From Rufibacter immobilis (GTDB lineage: Bacteria; Bacteroidota; Bacteroidia; Cytophagales; Hymenobacteraceae): a DNA stretch of 64,000 nt. Under the pieces are notes generated by a model, which saw nothing but the letters and a program-made list of their open reading frames with translations, ran no database searches and was not told the origin of the DNA. The translations under genes were made by a program, and so were the position numbers. Location of the stretch: NCBI RefSeq assembly GCF_003721565.1, contig NZ_RJJE01000009.1, positions 620,001-684,000 on the forward strand, read 5' to 3'. This document shows, in pieces, positions 49,727 through 59,831 of the stretch (position 1 is the first letter of the stretch; every line of letters starts with the position of its first letter).

Positions 49727-50563
49727 ATGCTGCATCTAGGCGACTACAACTACCTGGAAATCCTCCGTGATCTGGAACATGGCCTTTACCTGGGCTCAGA
49801 CGACGGTGATGTCTTGCTGCCCCGCAAATACGTTCCGGCCGGGGCACAGGTAGGCGACATGATCAGCGTGTTTGTGTACAGAGATTCTGAAGATCGCCTC
49901 ATTGCCACCACCCTGGAGCCCAAGGCCAAAGTAGACCAGTTCGCCTGCCTGCAGGTGCGGGACGTGAACAACTATGGTGCGTTTCTGGACTGGGGCCTGG
50001 AAAAAGACCTGTTCGTGCCTTACAAAAACCAGCACGATGACCTATACCCCGGCCAGTGGGCGCTGGTATACATTTATTTAGACGATAACTCAGACCGCCT
50101 GGTAGGTTCTTCCAAACTGGCTCCTTACCTGAGCTATGACCCTATTTCCCTTCAGGAAGGCGAGGAAGTACAGCTCCTCATTGGTCCTGAGAAGGCGCTG
50201 GGCTACCAGGTAATCGTGAACAACAGCTACCTGGGTATGCTGTACCGCAACGAGGTGTTCCGCCCGCTACAGCCGGGTGAGTACACCCAGGGCTACGTGA
50301 AGAAAGTGCGGGAAGACAACAAGCTGGATGTGAGCCTGCAGAAACAAGGCTATGACGAGGTGGAACAAGCCGCCCAAACCATCTTGCAGCGCCTACAGGC
50401 CGAAAACGGCTGGCTCCCGCTCACGGATAAAAGCGCCCCAGAACTCATCTATGACACCCTGGGCATGAGCAAGAAAACCTTCAAGAAAGCACTGGGCAAT
50501 TTATACAAGCGCGGTGCGGTGCAGTTGCTGCCCCAAGGCACCCAGTTGATTACTACTTCCTGA
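49727..50563 (+). CDS. CvfB-like S1-domain RNA-binding protein
   Basis: 278 residues. Residues 1-65 form a first S1-like domain, followed by a second (about 65-135, VRDVNNYGAFLDWGLEKDLFVP) and a third (about 145-210, YKVIVNNSYLGMLYRNEVF-like). A winged-helix end (LPLTDKSAPELIYDTLGMSKKTFKKALGNLYKRG; core MSKKTFKKALGNLYKRG) is typical of CvfB. It is probably an RNA-binding regulator. It is preceded by its own promoter. Confidence 0.9.
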   Translation: MLHLGDYNYLEILRDLEHGLYLGSDDGDVLLPRKYVPAGAQVGDMISVFVYRDSEDRLIATTLEPKAKVDQFACLQVRDVNNYGAFLDWGLEKDLFVPYKNQHDDLYPGQWALVYIYLDDNSDRLVGSSKLAPYLSYDPISLQEGEEVQLLIGPEKALGYQVIVNNSYLGMLYRNEVFRPLQPGEYTQGYVKKVREDNKLDVSLQKQGYDEVEQAAQTILQRLQAENGWLPLTDKSAPELIYDTLGMSKKTFKKALGNLYKRGAVQLLPQGTQLITTS

Positions 50564-50591
50564 GCAATACCCGGCCCGTAGCGTCTCCTTA

Positions 50592-53099
50592 ATGCGACAC
50601 CTTTTCCTTTTGGCCTTTTGCTTAAGCAGTTTCACCGCTGCCTTTGGCCAAACCCCCGTGCCTGTCAAAAAACAGATGACCGCCGTTAGAACGGCCACCC
50701 CACCCAAGCTAGATGGTCTGCCTACCGAAGAAGTCTGGTTACAGGCCCCTCCGGCCACAGATTTTATCCAGAACGAGCCGGTGAACGGGGCCCCTTCGCG
50801 CCAGCGCACGGAGGTACGCCTTCTCTATGACGACCAGGCCATTTACATAGGGGCCATTCTCTATGACAGCTCCCCAGACTCTGTCCTTACCCAGCTGAGC
50901 CAGCGCGACGGCGGACAGGTGAACGCAGACATGTTTGGGGTGTACTTAGACACGTACCTGGACAAGCAGAACGCCTTTGGGTTTGAGGTTTCCACCGCGG
51001 GCGTGCAAACCGATTTCCGGGCCACAAGCAACGGCAATGACTTCTCCTGGAACGCCGTCTGGGAAAGCACCGTGGCCCGCCATGCGCAGGGCTGGTCCGT
51101 GGAGTTCAGGATTCCGTACTCGGCCCTCCGTTTTCCAAAGAAGGACGTGCAGAGCTGGGGCATTAACTTCTGGCGTTCTACCCGCCGCTACCGTGAGAGT
51201 GCCTTCTGGAATTTCATAGACAGCTCCATCCAGGGCTTCGCAAACCAGTTTGGCGTGTTACAGGGGGTGCAGGGGCTGGAAGCGCCGCTGCGGCTGTCAT
51301 TGATGCCGTACCTTTCCGGCTACGCCGATCATTACCCGCACGGCAAAGCGGACAAGAAAGACCTTAAAACCACGGTTAATGGTGGTATGGACATTAAATA
51401 CGGTATCAATGACGCCTTTACCTTAGACATGACCCTGGTGCCGGACTTCGGGCAGGCGCAGTCAGACGCGCAGGTGCTCAACCTCTCGCCGTTTGAGGTG
51501 AGGTTCAATGAAAATCGTCAGTTCTTCACGGAAGGGACCGAGCTTTTCAACAAAGCCGGACTTTTCTATTCCAGACGCATTGGGGCCACGCCATTGTTAT
51601 ACGATGACCTGCCCTATGACAGAAACCGCTACGGCGAAGGTCCGGCGCAAGTGCAGGTGGTTGAAAACCCAGACAAAACAAGCCTCCTCAACGCCACCAA
51701 AATATCAGGGAGAACCAACAAAGGACTAGGCATTGGCTTGTTCAACGCCGTGACGCGCAACACCTACGCTACCCTCAGAAGCAACCGCCTGGAAGAGGAA
51801 TTTAAGGTCTTGACAGACCCGGCCACCAACTACAACGTGCTGGTGCTGGACCAAACGCTGCCCAACAGCTCTTACGTCACCTTCACCAACACCAACGTAA
51901 CCCGAAGCGCCGGTTTTTACAATGCCAACGTGACCGGGCTCATGACGCGGCTCTCCAACAAGAAGAACTCGTACGCCCTCAACCTATCGGGTAACCTGAG
52001 CCAGCGCTACAACAAAGGCGAGATAGAAGAAGGCACCCACAAAGTGGAACTGGGCCATGCCTACGCCGCCAGCTTTGGGAAGACCAGCGGTAATTTCCAG
52101 TTCACGGTGAGCCACAGCGTGGAGAGCCATACCTATGAAATCAATGACCTGGGCTATCTGGAGAACAACAACTCCCTGGAGAACGCGGCCAATGTGCGGT
52201 ACAACCTCTACAAGCCCTTCTGGAAGCTGAACAATATGTACAACACCTTAGGCGTGGAGCACCGCATGCTGTACAAACCCAACAAGCTGGCGCAGCTGGT
52301 GTACTTTCTGGAGACCAACGCCACCACCAGAAACTTCCTTTCCTTTGGATACACCCTCTCCTGGCTTCCGCTGAACAACTATGACTATTTTGAGCCTCGG
52401 TCTTATGACGCCAACCGTGCTCCTAACCGCCGGTGGCGCGACCCGTCCGGCTGGGAGATAAGTGGCTATATCTCCAGCGACTACCGCAAGAAATTCGCGC
52501 TGGACATAAACGGCGGCCTCTACCGCTCCGCGGAATATGACCGCCTTACCCAGTGGGTTGGCCTCAGTCCCCGCCTGCGCGTGAACGACAACCTCCAGCT
52601 GGTGTACAGCGTGGATCTGAACCAGGCCCTCCGCGACTTCGGGTTCACGGGCAACGGCGGGCAGGACAGCATCTTCTTCGGGAACCGTACGGTGTACACG
52701 GTGAGCAACACCCTTACTGGCACGTACATCTTCAACGCCCGCACCGCACTTAACCTAAACATGCGCCACTATTGGTCTAATGCCACCTACAAAGAGCACT
52801 ATCTGCTGCTGGAAGACGGGAACATGGCACCCCTGGGCTACAAACCCACCTCGCCGTGGGCCGATGACCGCAACTTCAACGCCTTCAACGTAGACCTGGT
52901 GTACAGCTGGCGGTTTGCCCCGGGCAGTGAGGTGAGCGTGGTCTGGAAGAACGCCATTGACTACAGTCTTTTCCCCAGCCGGAACGACTATTTCCTGAAC
53001 CTGCGCAATACCTTACAGGCCAAACAATTAAACAGCTTCTCCGTTAAGGTTCTATATTACCTGGATTATCAGGTGCTTAGAAAAGCCTTAAAATCATAG
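50592..53099 (+). CDS. DUF5916 outer-membrane protein with CBM9-like N-terminal domain
   Basis: 835 residues, signal peptide about 1-19 (LLAFCLSSFTAAFG). Residues about 35-215 are a carbohydrate-binding module 9-like domain (PPKLDGLPTEEVWLQA, WSVEFRIPYSALRFPK). Residues about 235-835 are the DUF5916 region, rich in barrel-like strands, with VPDFGQAQSDAQVLNLSPFEVRF and NENRQFFTEGTELF. It is a family common in Bacteroidetes; the substrate is unknown. It starts 28 nt after the CvfB-like gene. Confidence 0.88.
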   Translation: MRHLFLLAFCLSSFTAAFGQTPVPVKKQMTAVRTATPPKLDGLPTEEVWLQAPPATDFIQNEPVNGAPSRQRTEVRLLYDDQAIYIGAILYDSSPDSVLTQLSQRDGGQVNADMFGVYLDTYLDKQNAFGFEVSTAGVQTDFRATSNGNDFSWNAVWESTVARHAQGWSVEFRIPYSALRFPKKDVQSWGINFWRSTRRYRESAFWNFIDSSIQGFANQFGVLQGVQGLEAPLRLSLMPYLSGYADHYPHGKADKKDLKTTVNGGMDIKYGINDAFTLDMTLVPDFGQAQSDAQVLNLSPFEVRFNENRQFFTEGTELFNKAGLFYSRRIGATPLLYDDLPYDRNRYGEGPAQVQVVENPDKTSLLNATKISGRTNKGLGIGLFNAVTRNTYATLRSNRLEEEFKVLTDPATNYNVLVLDQTLPNSSYVTFTNTNVTRSAGFYNANVTGLMTRLSNKKNSYALNLSGNLSQRYNKGEIEEGTHKVELGHAYAASFGKTSGNFQFTVSHSVESHTYEINDLGYLENNNSLENAANVRYNLYKPFWKLNNMYNTLGVEHRMLYKPNKLAQLVYFLETNATTRNFLSFGYTLSWLPLNNYDYFEPRSYDANRAPNRRWRDPSGWEISGYISSDYRKKFALDINGGLYRSAEYDRLTQWVGLSPRLRVNDNLQLVYSVDLNQALRDFGFTGNGGQDSIFFGNRTVYTVSNTLTGTYIFNARTALNLNMRHYWSNATYKEHYLLLEDGNMAPLGYKPTSPWADDRNFNAFNVDLVYSWRFAPGSEVSVVWKNAIDYSLFPSRNDYFLNLRNTLQAKQLNSFSVKVLYYLDYQVLRKALKS

Positions 53100-53108
53100 A
53101 CCGGAGAT

Positions 53109-53771
53109 ATGGTATCTGCCAAGACTGCTCTTATTGCTGGCGCCAGCGGATTGGTGGGCGGCCACTGTCTTCAACTGCTGCTGCAAAGCCCCCGCTATAA
53201 CAAGGTGATCTCCATTGGCCGAAAAACGCTTCCCGTGGAACATCCCAAACTACAGCAGCTCACCGTAGATTTTGACCACCTGGAAAAGCACCGCCACAGC
53301 CTCATCGCCGATGACGTGTATTGCTGCCTGGGCACCACCATCAAGAAAGCCGGCTCCAAGGAAAATTTCAGGAAGGTAGATTACCAGTATGTGGTGAACC
53401 TGGCCAAAGTCACCTCCGGGCATTTCGCCACGCAGTTTCTGGTGGTGTCGGCGTTGGGGGCAGATGGCGGTTCCAGCATTTTCTATAACCAGGTGAAAGG
53501 CGAGATGGAGCAGGCCGTGAAAGCGCTTCCGTTTACGGCCGTGCATATTTTCCAGCCCTCGCTGCTGTTAGGCGACCGGCAGGAGTTCAGGCTGGGCGAG
53601 AAGGCCGCCGAAGTGTTCATGAAAGGGTTCGGTTTCCTGTTCAAAGGGCCGCTGAACAAGTACCGCGCCATTGAGGCCCGCACCGTTGCCAAGGCCATGC
53701 TGGAAGCCGCCAAACAGGACGGCGGCGGCGTGCTGGTGCACCCCTCAGAGCAGATGCAGCAATACGCGTAG
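53109..53771 (+). CDS. NAD(P)-binding Rossmann-fold protein (TIP30-like)
   Basis: 220 residues. GASGLVGGHCL near 11-21 is the nucleotide-binding loop. Then FDHLEKHRHSLIADDVYCCLGTT, a conserved VSALGAD, and YNQVKGEMEQAV, whose Tyr-x-x-x-Lys matches the short-chain dehydrogenase active pair, and FQPSLLLG. It is a probable oxidoreductase or isomerase. It starts 9 nt after the DUF5916 gene. Confidence 0.87.
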   Translation: MVSAKTALIAGASGLVGGHCLQLLLQSPRYNKVISIGRKTLPVEHPKLQQLTVDFDHLEKHRHSLIADDVYCCLGTTIKKAGSKENFRKVDYQYVVNLAKVTSGHFATQFLVVSALGADGGSSIFYNQVKGEMEQAVKALPFTAVHIFQPSLLLGDRQEFRLGEKAAEVFMKGFGFLFKGPLNKYRAIEARTVAKAMLEAAKQDGGGVLVHPSEQMQQYA

Positions 53772-53786
53772 CAGCATTCCAGTGCC

Positions 53787-53830
53787 TGCGTTTAGGGGCT
53801 CTTTTTCCAAAAACAGGCGCTAAACGCAAA
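53787..53830. repeat. Family A palindrome, copy 25
   Basis: TGCGTTTAGGGGCTCTTTTTCC facing AGGCGCTAAACGCAAA. It starts 15 nt after the preceding stop. Confidence 0.95.
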
Positions 53831-53885
53831 TGCCTTAACTTCCCGGCCACCCATCGCGTAAAGGCAGCAGAAACAACCCAACACC

Positions 53886-54674
53886 ATGGACAACGCTGCC
53901 CAGCATCAAATCAAGCATCATTTTCCGCGCAGTACCCAATATGACCCACAATGGGTGCGGGAGCATTCTATGGGAGAGAACGTGCTTTTCAACCTGGAGA
54001 GCATTACCTCGCTTATTCCTCTTAAAAAAGGCATGCGAGTGCTGGACTTAGGCTGCGGCAAAGCGGCCAGCTCTATCTTTCTGGCCAACGAGTTTGGGGT
54101 GCAGGTCTGGGCCGTGGACGAAGCCATCTCCGCCACAGACAATTACCGCCGCGTGCAGGACGAGAACCTGGAAAACCAAGTATTCCCGCTTCAGGCCGAT
54201 GCCCGTTCCCTGCCCTTCCCCGAGGAATTCTTTGACGTAGTGCTGGTCATTGACTCCTACACCTACTTCGGCACCGACGACAAGTACCTACCTTACATCT
54301 GCCACTTCCTCAAGCCCGATGGCTACATAGGCATTGTGGACGTCTGTTTCAAAGAAGAGATTGAGACCATTGACCAGGTACCCGATTTCCTGCGTGAGGA
54401 TTTCCAGGCGTACTGGTACTACATCCATTCGGTGGCCTGGTGGCGCAAACTGTGGGAGAAAACCGGCCTGGTCCAGATCAGAACCGCCGAGCTGCTGCCC
54501 GCCGCCGAGCTGATAAGGGAACAGTACGTGAAAGACTTTGAGGAGCACGGCCAGAAGAAAGACCCCTTCGCGCGGGCGCTCAAGAAAGATACCGAGCACA
54601 AAATCAGTTTCTTCCGGCTGGTGGGCCAGCGCACCTCCCGCGAGGCGTACCTGCAATCCTACAAAAAAAGCTAA
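53886..54674 (+). CDS. Class I SAM-dependent methyltransferase
   Basis: 262 residues. Motif I is VLDLGCGKAASSIFLA near 53-68, motif II is VWAVDEAISA, and the post-I acidic residue lies in that VDE. LQADARSLPFPEEFFDVVL follows with DSYTYFG. The substrate is unknown. It could modify a small molecule or, less likely, a quinone. Confidence 0.85.
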   Translation: MDNAAQHQIKHHFPRSTQYDPQWVREHSMGENVLFNLESITSLIPLKKGMRVLDLGCGKAASSIFLANEFGVQVWAVDEAISATDNYRRVQDENLENQVFPLQADARSLPFPEEFFDVVLVIDSYTYFGTDDKYLPYICHFLKPDGYIGIVDVCFKEEIETIDQVPDFLREDFQAYWYYIHSVAWWRKLWEKTGLVQIRTAELLPAAELIREQYVKDFEEHGQKKDPFARALKKDTEHKISFFRLVGQRTSREAYLQSYKKS

Positions 54675-54803
54675 CTTGCGCGCCCAAAATTGGCCAGAGC
54701 CTTGTGTCAGTTTTTATCCACAGGTAAAATAAACCTTAGTTTTGGGCAGTTTTAGAAAGACAGCAAGACATTAAGCCAGCCTTTTTGCAAAGAATCTTTT
54801 ACT

Positions 54804-55313
54804 ATGAAAAACAAACCTCTTATTTTTGGGCTCGGGATACTCCTGCTGTCCCTTTGCTCTCTTACCGGTGCCCAGGCACAGCAGGGAGGCATAGGGCTCA
54901 GGGTGGGCGGCCATACCGCCGGTATCTCCGGGAAATACTTCATGCGGGAGTCACTTGCCCTGGAAGGAATTCTGGGCACCGGCTTTGGCCGAAGAGGCTT
55001 CCAATTAACCGCCCTCATTGAGCAGCACGCCGATGCCTTCAGCGTGCCGGGGTTGCGGTGGTTTTACGGCGGTGGTGCCCACGTTGGCTTCTTCAAGGGC
55101 CGGTACTACCACAAACGTTCTAGCAGACATTACGAAGACTCTTACAATAGAACCCTCACCACGGTGGGGATAGACGGTATTGTAGGTTTGGAATATCAGA
55201 TTACGGAAATTCCGCTTTCTCTGTCCCTCGATTTTAAGCCATTTTTCGAGGGTAACCGAGACGGGATTTTCTTGTATGGAGACGGAGCTCTGACCGTGCG
55301 CTATACATTCTAA
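54804..55313 (+). CDS. Small secreted protein, outer-membrane-like
   Basis: 169 residues with signal peptide (about 1-26, ending AQAQ). The rest has alternating strands (GGIGLRVGGHTAGISGKYFM; GAHVGFFKGRYYH) and ends with the aromatic LTVRYTF, like small beta barrels. The product was not recognised. A terminator follows at 55335. Confidence 0.75.
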   Translation: MKNKPLIFGLGILLLSLCSLTGAQAQQGGIGLRVGGHTAGISGKYFMRESLALEGILGTGFGRRGFQLTALIEQHADAFSVPGLRWFYGGGAHVGFFKGRYYHKRSSRHYEDSYNRTLTTVGIDGIVGLEYQITEIPLSLSLDFKPFFEGNRDGIFLYGDGALTVRYTF

Positions 55314-55334
55314 TGCTTCCCCGAACCTACTAGA

Positions 55335-55362
55335 AAAGCCTGCCTCGTGCAGGCTTTTTCTT
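55335..55362 (+). terminator. Intrinsic terminator of the small secreted protein gene
   Basis: AAAGCCTGC and GCAGGCTTT form a 9-bp stem with a CTCGT loop, followed by TTTTTCTTTTT. It ends the transcript before the family A copy and the metH promoter. Confidence 0.85.
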
Positions 55363-55372
55363 TTTCCATGGT

Positions 55373-55417
55373 TTTGCGTTTAGCGCCTGTTTTTGGAAAA
55401 AGAGCCCCTAAACGCAA
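55373..55417. repeat. Family A palindrome, copy 26
   Basis: TTGCGTTTAGCGCCTGTTTTT facing AGAGCCCCTAAACGCAA. It lies directly after the terminator. Confidence 0.95.
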
Positions 55418-55451
55418 TGATCCCCACCATTGAATCGCCCGCCCAATCCCC

Positions 55452-55482
55452 TTGCAGAATCCAACCCCAGCCCGTACCTTTG
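55452..55482 (+). promoter_or_regulatory. Promoter of metH
   Basis: TTG (55452-55454) and TACCTTTG (55475-55482) are separated by 20 nt, an exact consensus. Transcription should begin near 55488, exactly where the riboswitch P1 stem begins. Confidence 0.8.
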
Positions 55483-55488
55483 CAGATG

Positions 55489-55593
55489 CTTATCAAGAAA
55501 GACGGAGGGATTAGGCCCTGTGATGTCTTAGCAACCCAATTCAGTTGGGTGCTACTTCCTACCCGCTGCCACTGCTGCAACGGGGGAGATGAG
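55489..55593 (+). ncRNA. SAM-I riboswitch upstream of metH
   Basis: CTTATC (55489-55494) pairs with GATGAG (55588-55593) as P1. The core AAGACGGAGGGATTAGGCCC, then GATGTCTTAGCAACC, and GGGTGCTACTTCC match the SAM-I core (GCAACC...GGTGCTA, kink-turn region). It senses S-adenosylmethionine and lowers metH expression when SAM is high. No strong terminator follows before the ATG, so the output may be translational. Confidence 0.9.
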
Positions 55594-55677
55594 TGACGGA
55601 GATTCCTACACGCCTACCCGCCACTTCCTCCTACCCTTTCTTGAGCCGCCACTAACCCTTTAGGTTTGCACAAGAAG

Positions 55678-58600
55678 ATGACCCGCATTGAGGAAGAAGT
55701 ACAGAAACGAATTTTAGTCTTAGACGGTGCCATGGGTACCATGATCCAGCGGTACAACCTGCAAGAGGAAGATTACCGCGGCGAACGTTTCAAAGACTAC
55801 CACCTGGACGTGAAGGGCAACAATGATTTGCTTTCCCTCACCCAACCCCACATCATCAAGGAAATCCACAGCCTCTACTTTGAGGCGGGCGCCGATATTG
55901 CCGAGACCAACACTTTCAGCGGCACCTCCATCGCCATGGCCGACTACGACATGCAGGACCTGGTGTACGAGCTGAACTATGAATCGGCGCGCATTGCCCG
56001 CGAAGCCGCCGATGAGTGGACTGCCAGAACGCCAGACAAACCGCGTTTTGTAGCCGGAGCCATCGGGCCTACCAATCGTACCGCTTCTTTATCGCCAGAT
56101 GTGAACAACCCCGGCTACCGCGCCATTACCTATGATGAGCTGGTAGAAGCCTACACCGAGCAGGTGCGCGGGCTGGTAGACGGCGGCGTGGATTTGCTGT
56201 TGGTGGAAACCATCTTTGATACCTTGAATGCCAAGGCGGCACTGTTCGCCATTGACCAATACAGCCAGCAGACGGGCAAGCGCCTGCCGCTCATGGTGTC
56301 CGGTACCATTACCGATGCCAGCGGTCGTACCCTATCCGGCCAGACCGTCGAGGCGTTTTTGTACTCGGTTTCACACATGCCGTTGCTGAGCGTGGGCTTT
56401 AACTGCGCCCTCGGGGCGAAGCAGTTGCGTCCGCACTTGCAGAGCTTAAGCAAGGCGTCTAAGTTCCACATCAGTGCCTACCCCAATGCCGGTCTGCCCA
56501 ACGCCTTCGGAGCGTATGACGAGACACCGGAGCAAATGGGCCAGCACATCCGTGATTTCCTGGAGAACAACTTCGTGAACATCGTGGGGGGCTGCTGCGG
56601 AACTACGCCGCCGCACATCAAGGTCATCGCTGAGATTGCCAAAGAATACCCGCCGCGCCCGCTGCCACAATTACCGGCCGTTCCTACCTACTCGGGCCTG
56701 GAGCCGCTCACGGTGTACGAAGGCTCTAACTTCGTGAACATAGGCGAGCGTACCAACGTGACCGGTTCCAAGAAATTCGCCCGTCTCATTCTGAACGAGC
56801 AGTACGAAGAAGCCCTGGCCGTAGCCCGTCAGCAGGTGGAGAACGGCGCCCAGATCATTGACGTGAACATGGACGAAGGCATGCTGGACTCCGAAGCCGC
56901 CATGACCCTGTTCCTGAACCTGATCGCCTCTGAGCCAGACATCGCGCGGGTGCCCATCATGATCGACTCCTCCAAGTGGAGCGTGATTGAGGCCGGTCTC
57001 AAGTGCGTGCAAGGCAAAGCCATCGTGAACTCTATCTCGCTCAAAGAAGGCGAAGAGAAGTTCAAAGAGTACGCCCGCAAAGTGCGCAGCTACGGCGCCG
57101 CCGTGGTAGTGATGGCGTTTGACGAAGAAGGCCAGGCCGATAACTACGAGCGCCGCATCCAGATCTGTGAGCGTGCCTATAACATCCTGACCAAAGAAGT
57201 AGGCTTCCCCGCCGAGGACATCATCTTTGACCCCAACATCCTCACCGTGGCCACCGGTATGGAGGAGCACAACAACTACGCCGTCGACTTCATTAACGCC
57301 ACCCGCTGGATCAAACAGAACCTGCCGGGTGCCAAAGTAAGCGGCGGGGTGAGTAATATTTCCTTCTCGTTCCGGGGCAATGACCCCGTGCGCGAGGCCA
57401 TGCACTCTGTATTCCTGTACCACGCCATCAAAGCCGGTCTGGATATGGGCATTGTGAACGCGGGTATGCTGGAAGTCTACGAGGAAATCCCGAAGGACCT
57501 GCTGGAGCGCGTAGAGGATGTGCTGCTGAACCGCCGCCCCGATGCCACCGAGCGTCTGGTGGAGTTCGCCGAAACGGTGAAAAACAAAGGCAAAGAAGTG
57601 GTGCGTGACGAGGCTTGGCGCCAGGAACCGGTGCAGAAACGCTTGACGCACGCGCTGGTGAAAGGACTGGTAGAATACATTGACCAGGACGTGGAGGAAG
57701 CCCGCCACCTCTACAGCAAACCGCTGGAAGTGATTGAAGGTCCGCTCATGGACGGCATGAACGTAGTGGGTGACCTCTTCGGCGAAGGCAAAATGTTCCT
57801 GCCGCAGGTAGTGAAAAGCGCCCGCGTCATGAAGAAAGCCGTGGCCTACTTGTTACCGTTCATTGAGGAAGAGAAAGTACGCGCCGCCGCTTCCGGTGAC
57901 ACCTCTACCCGCCAGACCAACGGAAAAATCCTGATGGCAACGGTGAAAGGCGATGTGCACGACATCGGGAAAAACATTGTGGGCGTGGTCTTGGCCTGCA
58001 ACAACTACGAGGTGATTGACCTGGGCGTGATGACGCCCGCCGATAAAATCTTGGATGCCGCCCGCGAGCACAACGTGGACGTGATCGGACTCAGTGGTCT
58101 GATTACGCCGTCACTGGACGAGATGGTGCACGTAGCCCGCGAAATGGAGCGGCAGAACTTCAATATTCCGCTGCTTATTGGCGGGGCCACCACGTCCCGC
58201 GCGCATACGGCCGTGAAAGTAGCGCCCGCCTATAACGGAACCGTCGTGCACGTACTGGATGCTTCGCGCAGCGTACCGGTGGTTGGTAATTTGCTGAGCC
58301 CGGACAACAAGGAGCAGTTTGCGGTAGACATCAGGAAAGAATATGATGAGATGCGCGAAGGCTATCTGAGCCGCCAGAAGGAAAAGAAATACTTACCTAT
58401 TGCCGAGGCCCGCGCGAACAAGCTGCCCATTGAGTGGAAAGCCGAAGACGTGTACACGCCAGCCAAAACCGGCGTGCAGGTGTTCCAGAACTTCCCGCTG
58501 GAGGAACTGGTGCCGTACATTGACTGGACGCCCTTTTTCCAGGCTTGGGAACTGCACGGCAAATTCCCGAAACTGCTGGAAGACCCGATTGTAGGCGCGG

Positions 58601-59367
58601 AAGCCACCAAACTGTACGCCGATGCTCAGGCTTTGCTCCAACGCATTGTAGACGAGAAGCTACTTACCGCCAACGGCGTGGCCGGTTTGTTCCCGGCCAA
58701 CTCTGTGGGTCATGACGATGTGGAAATCTACACCGATGAGCAGCGTACCCAAGTCCTCACTCACTTCCGTACCCTGCGCCAGCAAGGCCAGAAAGGGCCC
58801 AACGTGCCTAACCTCGCACTTGCTGACTTTGTCGCGCCTAAAGAAACTGGCCTGGCAGATTACACGGGAGGCTTTGCCGTAACCGCCGGTATTGGCCTGG
58901 ACGATCTGGTAAAACAGTTTGAAGCCGACCACGATGATTACCACTCCATCATGGCCAAAGCCTTAGCCGACCGCCTGGCCGAAGCCTTCGCCGAAAAGCT
59001 GCACGAGATTGTGCGCAAGGAAATCTGGGCCTACGAGCCCGAGGAAAGCTTCACCAACGAAGAACTCATCAAAGAGAAATACCAGGGCATCCGCCCGGCG
59101 CCCGGCTATCCGGCCTGCCCAGACCACACCGAGAAAACCACGCTGTTCCAGCTCCTGAACGTGGAGCAGCACACCGGCATCACCTTAACCGAGAGTCTGG
59201 CCATGTGGCCTACGGCAGCGGTATCGGGTATGTACTTCGCGCATAGGCAGTCAAGGTACTTCGGGTTGGGCAAGATTGAGAAAGACCAGGTGGTAGACTA
59301 CGCCCAGCGCAAAGGCATGACGGTAGAAGAAGTAGAGCGCTGGCTGTCGCCGAATTTGAATTACTGA
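55678..59367 (+). CDS. metH: Cobalamin-dependent methionine synthase
   Basis: 1229 residues from ATG 55678 ([11 protein letters not shown]). Four modules in order: homocysteine-binding (DGAMGTMIQ; zinc cysteines in FNCALG and GGCCGTTP), folate-binding ([20 protein letters not shown]), cobalamin-binding ([19 protein letters not shown] with His; core HDIGKNIVG), and the SAM-reactivation domain ([15 protein letters not shown]). It transfers a methyl from 5-methyl-THF to homocysteine. It is under the SAM-I riboswitch and is followed by metF. Confidence 0.97.
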   Translation: MTRIEEEVQKRILVLDGAMGTMIQRYNLQEEDYRGERFKDYHLDVKGNNDLLSLTQPHIIKEIHSLYFEAGADIAETNTFSGTSIAMADYDMQDLVYELNYESARIAREAADEWTARTPDKPRFVAGAIGPTNRTASLSPDVNNPGYRAITYDELVEAYTEQVRGLVDGGVDLLLVETIFDTLNAKAALFAIDQYSQQTGKRLPLMVSGTITDASGRTLSGQTVEAFLYSVSHMPLLSVGFNCALGAKQLRPHLQSLSKASKFHISAYPNAGLPNAFGAYDETPEQMGQHIRDFLENNFVNIVGGCCGTTPPHIKVIAEIAKEYPPRPLPQLPAVPTYSGLEPLTVYEGSNFVNIGERTNVTGSKKFARLILNEQYEEALAVARQQVENGAQIIDVNMDEGMLDSEAAMTLFLNLIASEPDIARVPIMIDSSKWSVIEAGLKCVQGKAIVNSISLKEGEEKFKEYARKVRSYGAAVVVMAFDEEGQADNYERRIQICERAYNILTKEVGFPAEDIIFDPNILTVATGMEEHNNYAVDFINATRWIKQNLPGAKVSGGVSNISFSFRGNDPVREAMHSVFLYHAIKAGLDMGIVNAGMLEVYEEIPKDLLERVEDVLLNRRPDATERLVEFAETVKNKGKEVVRDEAWRQEPVQKRLTHALVKGLVEYIDQDVEEARHLYSKPLEVIEGPLMDGMNVVGDLFGEGKMFLPQVVKSARVMKKAVAYLLPFIEEEKVRAAASGDTSTRQTNGKILMATVKGDVHDIGKNIVGVVLACNNYEVIDLGVMTPADKILDAAREHNVDVIGLSGLITPSLDEMVHVAREMERQNFNIPLLIGGATTSRAHTAVKVAPAYNGTVVHVLDASRSVPVVGNLLSPDNKEQFAVDIRKEYDEMREGYLSRQKEKKYLPIAEARANKLPIEWKAEDVYTPAKTGVQVFQNFPLEELVPYIDWTPFFQAWELHGKFPKLLEDPIVGAEATKLYADAQALLQRIVDEKLLTANGVAGLFPANSVGHDDVEIYTDEQRTQVLTHFRTLRQQGQKGPNVPNLALADFVAPKETGLADYTGGFAVTAGIGLDDLVKQFEADHDDYHSIMAKALADRLAEAFAEKLHEIVRKEIWAYEPEESFTNEELIKEKYQGIRPAPGYPACPDHTEKTTLFQLLNVEQHTGITLTESLAMWPTAAVSGMYFAHRQSRYFGLGKIEKDQVVDYAQRKGMTVEEVERWLSPNLNY

Positions 59368-59415
59368 TTTTCCGTTTAGGGGCTGTTTTTCTAAAAAAAG
59401 GCCAGAAACAGAAAG
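59368..59415. repeat. Family A palindrome, copy 27
   Basis: TTTCCGTTTAGGGGCTGTTTTT facing GGCCAGAAACAGAAAG. It starts at the base after the metH stop codon. Confidence 0.9.
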
Positions 59416-59497
59416 GTGAAATGAGTTGAGTTGAATGGTACTAGAGGAACTTGGCATCCACCTTGGGTTCTGTTTTCTCTGCTACCCTCTCCCCCTC

Positions 59498-59588
59498 CTG
59501 TCATCTTGGAAAGATCTTGTGGGCGAACTAGAAAAGCATTAAAGAAGCGCTGCTACCGTTCGATCACAAGATCCTTTCAGGATGACAA
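59498..59588. repeat. Family D inverted pair
   Basis: CTGTCATCTTGGAAAGATCT (59498-59521 arm) faces AAGATCCTTTCAGGATGACA (59565-59588), near-complementary over 24 bp, spacer about 43 nt. A single arm is at 9411. Confidence 0.75.
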
Positions 59589-59640
59589 AAAGAAGGGAGA
59601 CTAGTTATAGAGGTGAAGCCTCTATCCATGTAAATAAAAA

Positions 59641-59741
59641 TGGCGCAAGCGGCCGTTTGTGCTGGCGTTTAGGGGCTGTTTTTCTGAAAACAGGTCAAAA
59701 ACAGAAATGCGTGCGATGGACGCAAGCAGACGCTTGCGCCA
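59641..59741. repeat. TIR-bounded unit carrying a family A copy
   Basis: TGGCGCAAGC at 59641 and GCTTGCGCCA ending at 59741 are perfect inverted ends of a 101-bp unit. The inside is mainly family A copy 28 (59664-59707). A CGCAAGC-AGAC-GCTTGCG hairpin lies near the right end. The unit is in the metH-metF gap. Confidence 0.6.
59664..59707. repeat. Family A palindrome, copy 28 (nested)
   Basis: GGCGTTTAGGGGCTGTTTTT facing CAGGTCAAAAACAGAAA. It sits inside the TIR-bounded unit. Confidence 0.9.
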
Positions 59742-59831
59742 GAAAATCGCAAAAGAAACAGAAGCATCGCCCTTGGCGGAATCAAAAATAAACATCGGCC
59801 AACGGCCAAAAAAGACACCGACACTACGTCA

